The notes below the pieces were generated by a model. That model saw only the letters and a program-made list of their open reading frames with translations, made no database searches and was not told the DNA's origin. This document shows, piece after piece, positions 5,899-11,921 of a stretch of DNA of 11,921 nucleotides. The translations under genes and the position numbers were made by a program. This DNA comes from Leptofilum sp050292445 (GTDB lineage Bacteria; Chloroflexota; Anaerolineae; Promineifilales; Promineifilaceae). The stretch's first letter is position 1. Every line of letters starts with the position of its first letter. The stretch is from positions 1 to 11,921 of the forward strand of contig JBNKLQ010000197.1 of NCBI GenBank assembly GCA_050292445.1, written 5' to 3'.

Positions 5899-6894
5899 AT
5901 GTCCACATTTCAACTCACCCCGTTCACACCCAGCAAATGGTTGCCCGGCAGCCACACGCAAACGATGTTTGGTCGCATAACGCGGCACAAATCTGGCATT
6001 ATCTTTCAGCGCCGCCGGATCGACACTCCGGATGGTGACTTCATCGACCTGGACTTCCCCGAGGTGGCTGGGTACTTGCCAGCAAAGGACGCGCCCATCG
6101 TTCTGCTGCTGCACGGGCTGGAAGGCAATGCCCGACGCAGCTACGCCTGCGAAACTTATCATCGCCTGGCCCGGCTAGGCATCCGCAGCGTAGGGATGAA
6201 CTATCGCTCGTGCAGCGGTGAAATTAACCGAACGGCGCGCTTCTACCACTCCGGCGCCACAGATGATGTACTCCTGGTGCTGGCCAGGCTGGCCAAATGG
6301 TTCCCTAGCAGCAGGCGCGGTCTCATCGGCTTCTCGTTAGGAGCCAACCTGGCGTTGAAGTTTGTGGGGGAACAAGGAACAAATGGAACTGATTGGGTGG
6401 ATACGGCCGTTGCTGTTTCCCCGCCCTTCGACATGGCCAAAAGCGCTGATTTGCTCGCTCACGGCATCAACCAACTGTATGTTTACTACTTTTTGAGTTC
6501 GCTGCGCCCAAAAATCAAGGCCAAAGCAGCTTTACTGGAACCGCTGGCCGACGTAGATAAAATGCTGGCCGCCCGCTCCTTCCGTGACTTTGATAACGCA
6601 GGCACCGCTCCCCTAAACGGCTTCCGCGATGCGGACGACTATTATGAAAAATGCAGCACCGCCCAATTCCTACCCCATATCCGGGTGCCAACGCTGGTGT
6701 TACGTGCCCTGGATGATCCGCTTTTTGCCCCAGACGACGTGCCTTACGATCTCATTGAGGCAAACCCGTACCTCACGGCAGGCATCACCCCTCAGGGCGG
6801 GCACATGGGCTTTGTAGAGGGACAGCCTGGCCAGTTCAACTGCTGGGCCGAGCAAGAAGCCACCCGCTTTTTGGCAGCACACCTTCTAAAATGA
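5899..6894 (+). CDS. YheT/ABHD1-3-type alpha/beta hydrolase (COG0429)
   Basis: This 331-aa hydrolase of the YheT group is related to eukaryotic ABHD1/ABHD3 lipid hydrolases; bacterial members are poorly characterised carboxylesterase-like enzymes. The N-terminal LPGSHTQTMFG (15-25) matches the family's P-x-x-H-x-Q-T signature. LLHGLEG (70-76) forms the oxyanion region, followed by MNYRSCSGEINR, the nucleophile elbow GFSLGAN with Ser146, the acid at Asp272/273 in ALDDPLF, and His302 in GGHMGF. ATG 5899 is preferred; an in-frame TTG two codons earlier is possible, and the nearest AGGAG (5873-5877) is too far for either to be a good Shine-Dalgarno site. It is divergent from the preceding hydrolase and convergent with the GNAT gene. 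There is no signal peptide. Confidence 0.9.
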   Translation: MSTFQLTPFTPSKWLPGSHTQTMFGRITRHKSGIIFQRRRIDTPDGDFIDLDFPEVAGYLPAKDAPIVLLLHGLEGNARRSYACETYHRLARLGIRSVGMNYRSCSGEINRTARFYHSGATDDVLLVLARLAKWFPSSRRGLIGFSLGANLALKFVGEQGTNGTDWVDTAVAVSPPFDMAKSADLLAHGINQLYVYYFLSSLRPKIKAKAALLEPLADVDKMLAARSFRDFDNAGTAPLNGFRDADDYYEKCSTAQFLPHIRVPTLVLRALDDPLFAPDDVPYDLIEANPYLTAGITPQGGHMGFVEGQPGQFNCWAEQEATRFLAAHLLK

Positions 6895-6895
6895 A

Positions 6896-6919
6896 CCTTT
6901 CGCAGGTTTCTGCGGAAGG
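6896..6919. terminator. Hairpin between convergent genes, possible bidirectional terminator
   Basis: Stem cctttcgcag (6896-6905) pairs with ctgcggaagg (6910-6919) with one G-T pair and a gttt loop. It starts two bases after the YheT-type stop and ends seven bases before the end of the opposing GNAT gene, the expected position for a shared terminator. There is no T-tract on either side, so intrinsic termination is only possible. Confidence 0.5.
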
Positions 6920-6926
6920 CTGGTGC

Positions 6927-7403
6927 CTACAAAAGTGCCAGGCTCATCACCAATTCGTTCCCCTCTACCTGACCCGTGTACTCAAAACCTAGCTTCTCGT
7001 AGAACGGCCCTGGATTGCCTGGCAGTTCCTTTACATGGCTCACCTCTAGCTTCGTGGCGTTGGGGCGCGTTTTGACGTATACCACAAGCTGCTCGATGGC
7101 CTTACGGCCGTATCCCAGCCCTTGGTATTCCTCGGCCACCATCAACCGCCACAAAAAGTAGGCAGGCTCATCAGGATCGTCAAACAACATGATAAACCCT
7201 ACCGGCGTCTCATCGGCATAAATCCCCCGGAACCACGCCTTTTCTTCAAAATGGGCCTGGGCAATGGAGACCGCATTGTTGGCCACCATATTTTTTTGCG
7301 ACTCGGCTACCTTCATCTTGAGAAACGGCCGTAATGTCTCCTTCGTAATTTCGCGCAGAGAAACGGCCGCATCGCGGCCCGGTTGTTTTGCCTCATCGGT
7401 CAT
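6927..7403 (-). CDS. GNAT acetyltransferase, polyamine-acetylase-like
   Basis: This 158-aa GCN5-related N-acetyltransferase transfers acetyl from acetyl-CoA to an amine. The layout is typical: ANNAVSIAQAHF (41-52), VGFIML (68-73), the LWRLMV strand (84-89), the acetyl-CoA pyrophosphate loop QGLGYGRK (94-101), and the C-terminal PFYEKLGFEYTG (133-144). The early block KVAESQKNMVANNAVSIAQA resembles Bacillus BltD-type spermine/spermidine acetyltransferases, so a polyamine substrate is a reasonable but unproven guess. ATG 7403 has an excellent AAGGAGG site about 7 bases upstream. It is transcribed alone, divergently from the kinase-like gene and convergently with the YheT-type gene. Confidence 0.87.
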   Translation of the reverse strand: MTDEAKQPGRDAAVSLREITKETLRPFLKMKVAESQKNMVANNAVSIAQAHFEEKAWFRGIYADETPVGFIMLFDDPDEPAYFLWRLMVAEEYQGLGYGRKAIEQLVVYVKTRPNATKLEVSHVKELPGNPGPFYEKLGFEYTGQVEGNELVMSLALL

Positions 7404-7494
7404 AAGATCCTCCTTATAAAAAGGGCAACGGCCACTGTTAAAACTTGGCCACCATTAACTGTTATTTTACTGCTAAGAGATATGCTTTCTGTTA

Positions 7495-7503
7495 TGCTAT
7501 AAT
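7495..7503 (+). promoter_or_regulatory. Extended -10 promoter upstream of the kinase/LysM operon
   Basis: TGCTATAAT combines the extended -10 TGn with a consensus TATAAT hexamer (7498-7503). No good -35 is found at 16-18 bases upstream, which is acceptable for an extended -10 promoter. It implies transcription from about 7510 and a leader of roughly 90 bases before the ATG at 7603. A consensus ribosome binding site (aaaggaga, 7523-7530) lies in this leader far from that ATG. Confidence 0.55.
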
Positions 7504-7532
7504 TTACACCTTACATAAAAATAAAGGAGACT

Positions 7533-7580
7533 TGTCAGGTTTGTCTTATTTGACCAATATATGCTAAAGAAAATCTGACA
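7533..7580. repeat. Imperfect inverted repeat (TGTCAGGTTT type) in the kinase leader
   Basis: The segment 7533-7548 (tgtcaggtttgtctta) is inverted at 7565-7580 (taaagaaaatctgaca), matching at 12 of 16 positions, with a 16-base loop. The CTGACAGGT wording is typical of a small dispersed repeat. It lies between the predicted transcription start and the kinase ATG. Confidence 0.45.
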
Positions 7581-7602
7581 GGTCTATTAAACTTCAATAT
7601 CC

Positions 7603-10059
7603 ATGACGTTGTTACCACAAATCATTGAGCTGTTAACTGAATCACCTGGCAACATTGTGTACCATCTGGTCACGCTGTTTGCCTTGCAGGCCGTGCTGGG
7701 TGTTTCCTTAAGCCAATGGCGACGCAACCGGCAAGACAAAACGGCCGTGCGCACCGCTTTAGCCGCTGCGTTTTTGGTAGCTGGCCGGCTCATCATCATG
7801 ATTGCCAGCCTGATCATCGTCAATAACGCCGTTTCGTCCCTGGCCGTTTTGCCCCCCCTGGAGCAAGCCGTAAACACGGTAACGGCCGTTTTCCTGCTGT
7901 GGGCCTTCATTCCATCACCTAAAAACATGCCCCGTCTGGGCCATATTTTACTCCTGTTTGCCCTGCTTACCATTATTATTATGACCCTGTCCTTTGCCCA
8001 AGTGTGGGCCGCTCAGGTTGCCGCTGCCCCAGTACCTTCCCAGCTGCCCTACAACGGCACCACCCAGGCGACGGTTTGGGGGTTGGTCCAAATTGTGCTG
8101 CTGGCAGTTGGGTTGGTGATGACACTGGTGAACGGCCGTTTGCGCCCCACCCTTCGCCCTATTATTCTGGGACTGCTGCTGCTGGCCCATCTGGCCCATT
8201 TTTGGAACTATCCGGAACTCATTCCTTCTGGGACTGATATTCCTTATTGGATTCGCCTGGGCTACCTGGCAGCACTGCCGCTCTGGGCGATCATGGCTTA
8301 CCAGGAATCGCTGGCACCGCTGGTGGCCTTACAGCTTTCTACCTTGCCCGCCCACCAGCAGCTCAACCGCTCCCTGGCATTGGCAGCCACCGTCATTGAT
8401 CCAGAAAGCACGCGGGGACGGCTGCAAGCTGCGGCCGAGATGGCCGCACGGCTCACTGACACTGCTTTTGTGGGCATTGGTCTGCTGCCTGAGGAAGCCC
8501 CAGATACCATCCGGCTCGTTAGCAATTTGCCGCAGCCGCAGACCAATTCACCGCGCACTTGGCAGCTCCATCTGGCAGATTGGGAACCGTTCCAAAAACT
8601 AATCAACATAGGCCACGGTGCCCATTTGCCATTAACCGGATCGGGGGCGCGACAGGTATATGCCTTGTACGAAGCGCTAGGCATTGGGCCGCTGGGTGGG
8701 CTGCTGCTGGAGCCGCTAAAAAACGAAGATGTTGTATTTGGCCTGTTGGTGTTGGCGCTGCCAGACGGCCATATCCAATGGTCGCCTGCCCAAAGAGCTA
8801 TTTTGCCGGGTCTGGCCCAATTTGTGGCCCAGGCAGTGAGCAACAGCCAAACACCACCACCACTTGAGGAAGAAACGGCCGTGCCTATTCCGCTTCCGCC
8901 TGAACCAGATGCTGCGGTAAGCGGTCGGCTCATTGCCCTGGAAGAAGAGCGGGAGCGCCTGGTGCAAAATCTGGAAACGGCCAACAATCGCCTGCTGCAA
9001 GCCGAGACCCGGGCCGCCACCGCCACAAAACGAGCCCAGGATTTAGCCGCCGCCCTGGAAGAGATGGAAACGTTGAGCCGGGATGAAAAGATAAGCGTCC
9101 TGGAAGAAGAGGTTGCCACGCTGCGTGAATCGCTCATTGAAGCGGAGGAAGCGATGGCCTTGGCCTCCGCTGGCGAAGGCGGTTTAAGCACCGAATGGGT
9201 CATGATGACCATCACCCGTTACTCTGGCCAACTGGAAGAGGCCCAGTCGCGCATTACCAAGCTGGAAGCCGAGCTAGCCAAGCGAGATCGGGGCACCTCG
9301 GATGAAGTACTGGTCTCACTCATTCAAGAACTGCGCACGCCAATGACCTCTATCGGCGGTTTTACCGATTTGCTGCTGGGCGAAACGCTGGGCATTTTGG
9401 GCGTGAAGCAGCGCGACTTTTTGCAGCGCGTGCAGGCCAACACGGAACGCATGGGCAGCCTGCTAGAGCAAATCTTGCAACTGACGGTGGTTCAGGACCC
9501 CCAGGCTGCCCCAGAAGATGAATTGGTGAACGTGCGCGAGGTGTTGGAAACGGCCGTTAACGGCGTTGTCAACCATTTGCGCGATAAAAACCTCCAGCTC
9601 GATCTGGACATTGACCAAGATTTACCTGCCCTGCCCGTCAACCGCAGCGCCTTACACCAGATTTTTAGCAATTTGCTCAGCAACGCTTGTTTGGCCTCTG
9701 GCAAAAACGGCCGTGTTGTCACCACGGCCCACGCTCAAAGCATTCCTGAGGGCAACCATGACAACGATGAGCCGATTCGCTTCCTCCAGATAAACATCAG
9801 TGACAGCGGCAGTGGCATTCGGCAAGAAGATTTACCACGCGTGTTTACAGCCCATTATGAAGCGGAACGGCCGTTAATTGCGGGCTTAGGCGATACGGGT
9901 GCCGGGCTTTCGATGGCCTACGACTTGACAAACGCCAATGGCGGACGCTTGTGGGTTGAGAGTGAGCCGGGCAGCGGCAGCACCTTCTCGCTGCTGTTCC
10001 CAATCGCCATGGAACAGCCAGCCGTTCCGGATCGATCCAATAACGGCAGCAGCACATGA
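7603..10059 (+). CDS. 7TM-GAF-coiled-coil histidine-kinase-like sensor with Gln at the H-box
   Basis: This 818-aa membrane sensor has about seven hydrophobic segments between residues 18 and 233. A GAF-like domain (about 255-430) and a long coiled coil (about 445-565) follow, then a HisKA/HATPase_c module. The H-box reads LIQELRTPMTSIGG: Gln575 (caa) stands where the phospho-acceptor His belongs (canonical SHELRTP). The ATP-binding half looks intact: N-box FSNLLSNA (N690, N694), G1 box SDSGSGI (D734, G736, G738), G2 box GDTGAG (763-768), and a C-terminal GSGSTFSLLFP. Nucleotide binding is therefore likely but His autophosphorylation is not. An in-frame stop at 7588-7590 makes ATG 7603 the earliest start, and it has no ribosome binding site of its own. 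The stop overlaps the next gene's ATG. No response regulator is adjacent. It contains seven ACGGCCGT octamers. Confidence 0.9.
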   Translation: MTLLPQIIELLTESPGNIVYHLVTLFALQAVLGVSLSQWRRNRQDKTAVRTALAAAFLVAGRLIIMIASLIIVNNAVSSLAVLPPLEQAVNTVTAVFLLWAFIPSPKNMPRLGHILLLFALLTIIIMTLSFAQVWAAQVAAAPVPSQLPYNGTTQATVWGLVQIVLLAVGLVMTLVNGRLRPTLRPIILGLLLLAHLAHFWNYPELIPSGTDIPYWIRLGYLAALPLWAIMAYQESLAPLVALQLSTLPAHQQLNRSLALAATVIDPESTRGRLQAAAEMAARLTDTAFVGIGLLPEEAPDTIRLVSNLPQPQTNSPRTWQLHLADWEPFQKLINIGHGAHLPLTGSGARQVYALYEALGIGPLGGLLLEPLKNEDVVFGLLVLALPDGHIQWSPAQRAILPGLAQFVAQAVSNSQTPPPLEEETAVPIPLPPEPDAAVSGRLIALEEERERLVQNLETANNRLLQAETRAATATKRAQDLAAALEEMETLSRDEKISVLEEEVATLRESLIEAEEAMALASAGEGGLSTEWVMMTITRYSGQLEEAQSRITKLEAELAKRDRGTSDEVLVSLIQELRTPMTSIGGFTDLLLGETLGILGVKQRDFLQRVQANTERMGSLLEQILQLTVVQDPQAAPEDELVNVREVLETAVNGVVNHLRDKNLQLDLDIDQDLPALPVNRSALHQIFSNLLSNACLASGKNGRVVTTAHAQSIPEGNHDNDEPIRFLQINISDSGSGIRQEDLPRVFTAHYEAERPLIAGLGDTGAGLSMAYDLTNANGGRLWVESEPGSGSTFSLLFPIAMEQPAVPDRSNNGSST

Positions 10060-11159
10060 ACCAGGAAACAGTCGCTTCAGGAAGCTGGCGAATCCACACG
10101 CTGATGACCGGTGGCGTGTTGTTTACCCTGGTGCTGGCGCTGCTGTTGGCCCAGCTAGACAGTTTGCAGCGCCAAATTTTGCCTTCGCCTGTGGCCCAGG
10201 CCATCTCCAATTTGAATGCCACACCCACCAACACACCCCTGCCCGCCATTCCCCTGGCCACCGGCACGCCCCCTCCACCTGCCAGCAGCACACCGATAAA
10301 TGGTAGTACGGATACGGCCGTTGCCATGCTCCCAACCTGTAACGCCACCCCTCCCGACTGGGAACGCACAACCCTTTCACCAAACGAAACCTTGTTCACC
10401 CTTTCCTTGCGCTACAATATTTCTGAAGAAAAAATTCGGCTGGCCAACTGCCTGGCACCAGATGACTTCATCAACGTTACGGCGCTTTACCTACCGGTTG
10501 CCGTCGCCACGCCAGCGCCAGTAGCAGAATGTGGCCCGCCGCCAGATTGGGTTGCTTACAGAGTACGCTCTGGAGAAAATATGTTTAGGCTTTCCTTGCG
10601 CTTCGGCACTACCATAAACGCCATTTTGAATGCCAACTGCCTCACTTCAACCAGCATCCAGGCCGGGCAGCGCCTCTATCTGCCACCACGTATGGTGATG
10701 CCACCCACGCCTAACCCCACAGCCACCGCGACCAGTACCGGCACGGCAACAGCCACACCCACGGCAACAGCCACAGGAACCAACACGCCAACCAGCACCG
10801 TTCCACCGCTGCCTACCGGGTCGGCAACGGCCACCAGTACCGCCACAGGAACAGTCACGAGCACACCAACCAGTACCGTCACAGCCAGTGTGACGCCCAC
10901 AGCCAGCGTGACGCCCACAGCTAGCACCACACCTACAGCCAGCGTGACGGCTACTGTGACCAACACGCCAAGCGCCAGCCCGACAGTATCGCCCACGGCC
11001 AGCAGCACGCCATCGAGCACACCAACACCGTCACCCACCAGCTCAGCGACACCGACGGCTTCGGCGACACCATCGCCTACGCCCAGCGATACCCCCACCG
11101 CTACCGCCACGCCAACGGCCACCGCAACACCAACAGCAACGGAAACGGCCGTACCGTAA
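10056..11159 (+). CDS. Membrane-anchored double-LysM protein with Thr/Ser/Pro-rich tail
   Basis: This 367-aa predicted envelope protein has one N-terminal hydrophobic segment (about 15-33), probably an uncleaved anchor with the rest outside. Two LysM modules at about 95-147 and 159-211 (for example VRSGENMFRLSLRFGTTINAILNANC) should bind N-acetylglucosamine polymers such as peptidoglycan. Each module has a Cys pair (C95/C132 and C159/C195) in the pattern C...PPDW...NC, suggesting one disulfide per module. Residues 216-367 are almost only T, S, A, P and V, a stalk-like disordered tail common in Chloroflexota surface proteins. There is no sortase motif or C-terminal membrane helix. The ATG overlaps the kinase-like gene's stop (ATGA), so the two are translationally coupled and probably work together at the envelope. 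Confidence 0.88.
   Translation: MNQETVASGSWRIHTLMTGGVLFTLVLALLLAQLDSLQRQILPSPVAQAISNLNATPTNTPLPAIPLATGTPPPPASSTPINGSTDTAVAMLPTCNATPPDWERTTLSPNETLFTLSLRYNISEEKIRLANCLAPDDFINVTALYLPVAVATPAPVAECGPPPDWVAYRVRSGENMFRLSLRFGTTINAILNANCLTSTSIQAGQRLYLPPRMVMPPTPNPTATATSTGTATATPTATATGTNTPTSTVPPLPTGSATATSTATGTVTSTPTSTVTASVTPTASVTPTASTTPTASVTATVTNTPSASPTVSPTASSTPSSTPTPSPTSSATPTASATPSPTPSDTPTATATPTATATPTATETAVP
10881..10952 (+). repeat. Four 18-bp tandem repeats in the LysM tail
   Basis: Units at 10881-10898, 10899-10916, 10917-10934 and 10935-10952 follow the pattern acagccagcgtgacgccc with point differences and encode repeated TASVTP-type hexapeptides. The surrounding tail is a looser series of ACN-rich repeats prone to slippage in whole codons. 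Confidence 0.8.
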
Positions 11160-11202
11160 AGAAACTGCCTTGATTTTGATGTCTATGATGACCGAAACGC
11201 AA

Positions 11203-11270
11203 CAGATTTCGCAGATTTAACAGATTTTATCTCTCAGTGCAGCTCTGTGTCTTTTCTGCGTACCTCTGTG
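11203..11270. repeat. CAGATTT / CTCTGTG repeat cluster before the NACHT gene
   Basis: Three cagattt copies start at 11203, 11212 and 11221, exactly 9 bases apart, followed by ctctgtg at 11243-11249 and 11264-11270. This wording is typical of widespread intergenic repeats (CACAGATTNCGCAGATT and CTCTGTGTCTCTGTG classes). It occupies the 141-base gap between the LysM gene and the NACHT gene; no clear promoter hexamers were recognised there. Confidence 0.55.
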
Positions 11271-11300
11271 TTCCGCTCATTTTCACTGGAGTTCTGATTG

Positions 11301-11921
11301 ATGTCACAACACCAGCGGCCCACCAGCTTGCCGGACCAAATCAGCCAACATTTTAATTTAGAAGAGCTGCGCGCCCTTTGCTACGATCTGGACATCGACT
11401 ATGAAAATGTGCGTGGTGAGACGAAAGAGACCAAAGCGCTGGCGCTCGTGGCATATTGTGCGCGGCAGGGCAAGTTGGAACAGCTTCTGGTAATCTGCCA
11501 AGAAAAACGGCCGTTCCTCACCTGGACCCTTGAACAAGTCACCAACCCCACCGATCAAATCAGCCAACAATATCGCCAACATCTCATCAACCGCTACCAA
11601 TACCTGGATTTTCGTGGTATGGGGCAACTCAATCAGCAGCCCATTCGCCTACCATTGGAAGGTGTTTATGTGCCGCTAAACGGCCGTATCAACCGCGCTC
11701 CCCTTGCCACTTCCACCAAGCAGGCAGACCCAACCCAACCACCACCCATCCAGCCACTGCTTACCCTGCTACAAAACAATGACGGCCTCATTGTGCTGGG
11801 CGCACCCGGCGCGGGCAAAACCACTTGGCTTAAATATTTGGCCTTGCAACTGGCGCAGGGCCACGGCGAAACGCTCGGTCTGGGCGACCGGCTGCCGCTG
11901 GTGCTCTCACTCTCTGCCTAC
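11301..11921 (+). CDS. NACHT P-loop NTPase with effector-associated-domain-like N-terminus (3' partial)
   Basis: Only the first 207 codons are present; the frame is open to the right edge. Residues about 10-72 (FNLEELRALCYDLDIDYENV and onward to LLVICQEKRP) resemble the small helical effector-associated (Death-like) adaptor domains described for bacterial conflict systems. Residues 90-130 (YRQHLINRYQYLDFRGMGQL, then PIRLPLEGVYVPL) form the conserved lead-in seen before many bacterial NACHT domains. The Walker A motif GAPGAGKTT is at 167-175, with DRLPLVLSLSAY starting the next strand. NACHT STAND ATPases include proven anti-phage bNACHT and Avs-type proteins. ATG 11301 has GGAG (11288-11291) nine bases upstream. 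The remaining NACHT motifs and the C-terminal sensor lie outside the window, so ligand and function are unknown. Two ACGGCCGT octamers argue against very recent acquisition. Confidence 0.85.
   Translation, partial: MSQHQRPTSLPDQISQHFNLEELRALCYDLDIDYENVRGETKETKALALVAYCARQGKLEQLLVICQEKRPFLTWTLEQVTNPTDQISQQYRQHLINRYQYLDFRGMGQLNQQPIRLPLEGVYVPLNGRINRAPLATSTKQADPTQPPPIQPLLTLLQNNDGLIVLGAPGAGKTTWLKYLALQLAQGHGETLGLGDRLPLVLSLSAY

Noticed and set aside
8298..9215. Minus-strand 305-codon frame opposite the kinase-like gene
   Set aside because: Ser/Arg/Ala-rich shadow of a clear coding frame, with no recognisable domain.
10676..11122. Minus-strand Val/Gly/Ala repeat protein
   Set aside because: Pure reverse-complement translation of the Thr/Pro repeat tail of the LysM protein.

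Overview
This looks like a chromosomal segment of a Chloroflexota bacterium, probably from the Anaerolineae/Caldilineae/Ardenticatenia side; the phylum call is inference. Support comes from an isopentenyl phosphate kinase, a LysM protein with a long Thr/Ser/Pro-rich tail, a multi-pass histidine-kinase-like protein with a non-canonical H-box, a DUF512 radical SAM protein, and an N-terminally adapted NACHT ATPase. GC is a little above 50 percent. There is no phage, plasmid, IS transposase, rRNA, tRNA or CRISPR array in view. No gene-free stretch exceeds about 210 bases.

Layout. Positions 2-3130 (+): housekeeping genes for an RluB/RsuA-type pseudouridine synthase (5' end outside the window), cytidylate kinase (cmk) and a PDZ/radical SAM/DUF512 protein. 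Positions 3340-5708 (-): isopentenyl phosphate kinase, a LOG-like SLOG protein and an alpha/beta hydrolase, in transcription order hydrolase, LOG, kinase. Positions 5899-6894 (+): a YheT-type hydrolase. Positions 6927-7403 (-): a GNAT acetyltransferase resembling polyamine acetylases. Positions 7603-11159 (+): a translationally coupled pair, a 7TM-GAF-coiled-coil histidine-kinase-like protein followed by a membrane-anchored double-LysM protein. Positions 11301-11921 (+): the first 207 codons of a NACHT P-loop NTPase with an effector-associated-domain-like N-terminus, a probable anti-phage or conflict-system protein that runs off the window.

Two genome-scale features stand out. First, the palindromic octamer ACGGCCGT occurs 28 times in 11.9 kb (chance expectation about 0.2), at least once in every gene and in all reading frames, like the HIP1 octamer of cyanobacteria. 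Second, most intergenic gaps hold a different dispersed palindromic repeat, and one such element lies in frame inside the radical SAM gene.

The best candidates for new biology are the octamer, the kinase-like sensor whose phospho-acceptor His is Gln and which is coupled to a peptidoglycan-binding partner, and the NACHT protein at the right edge.
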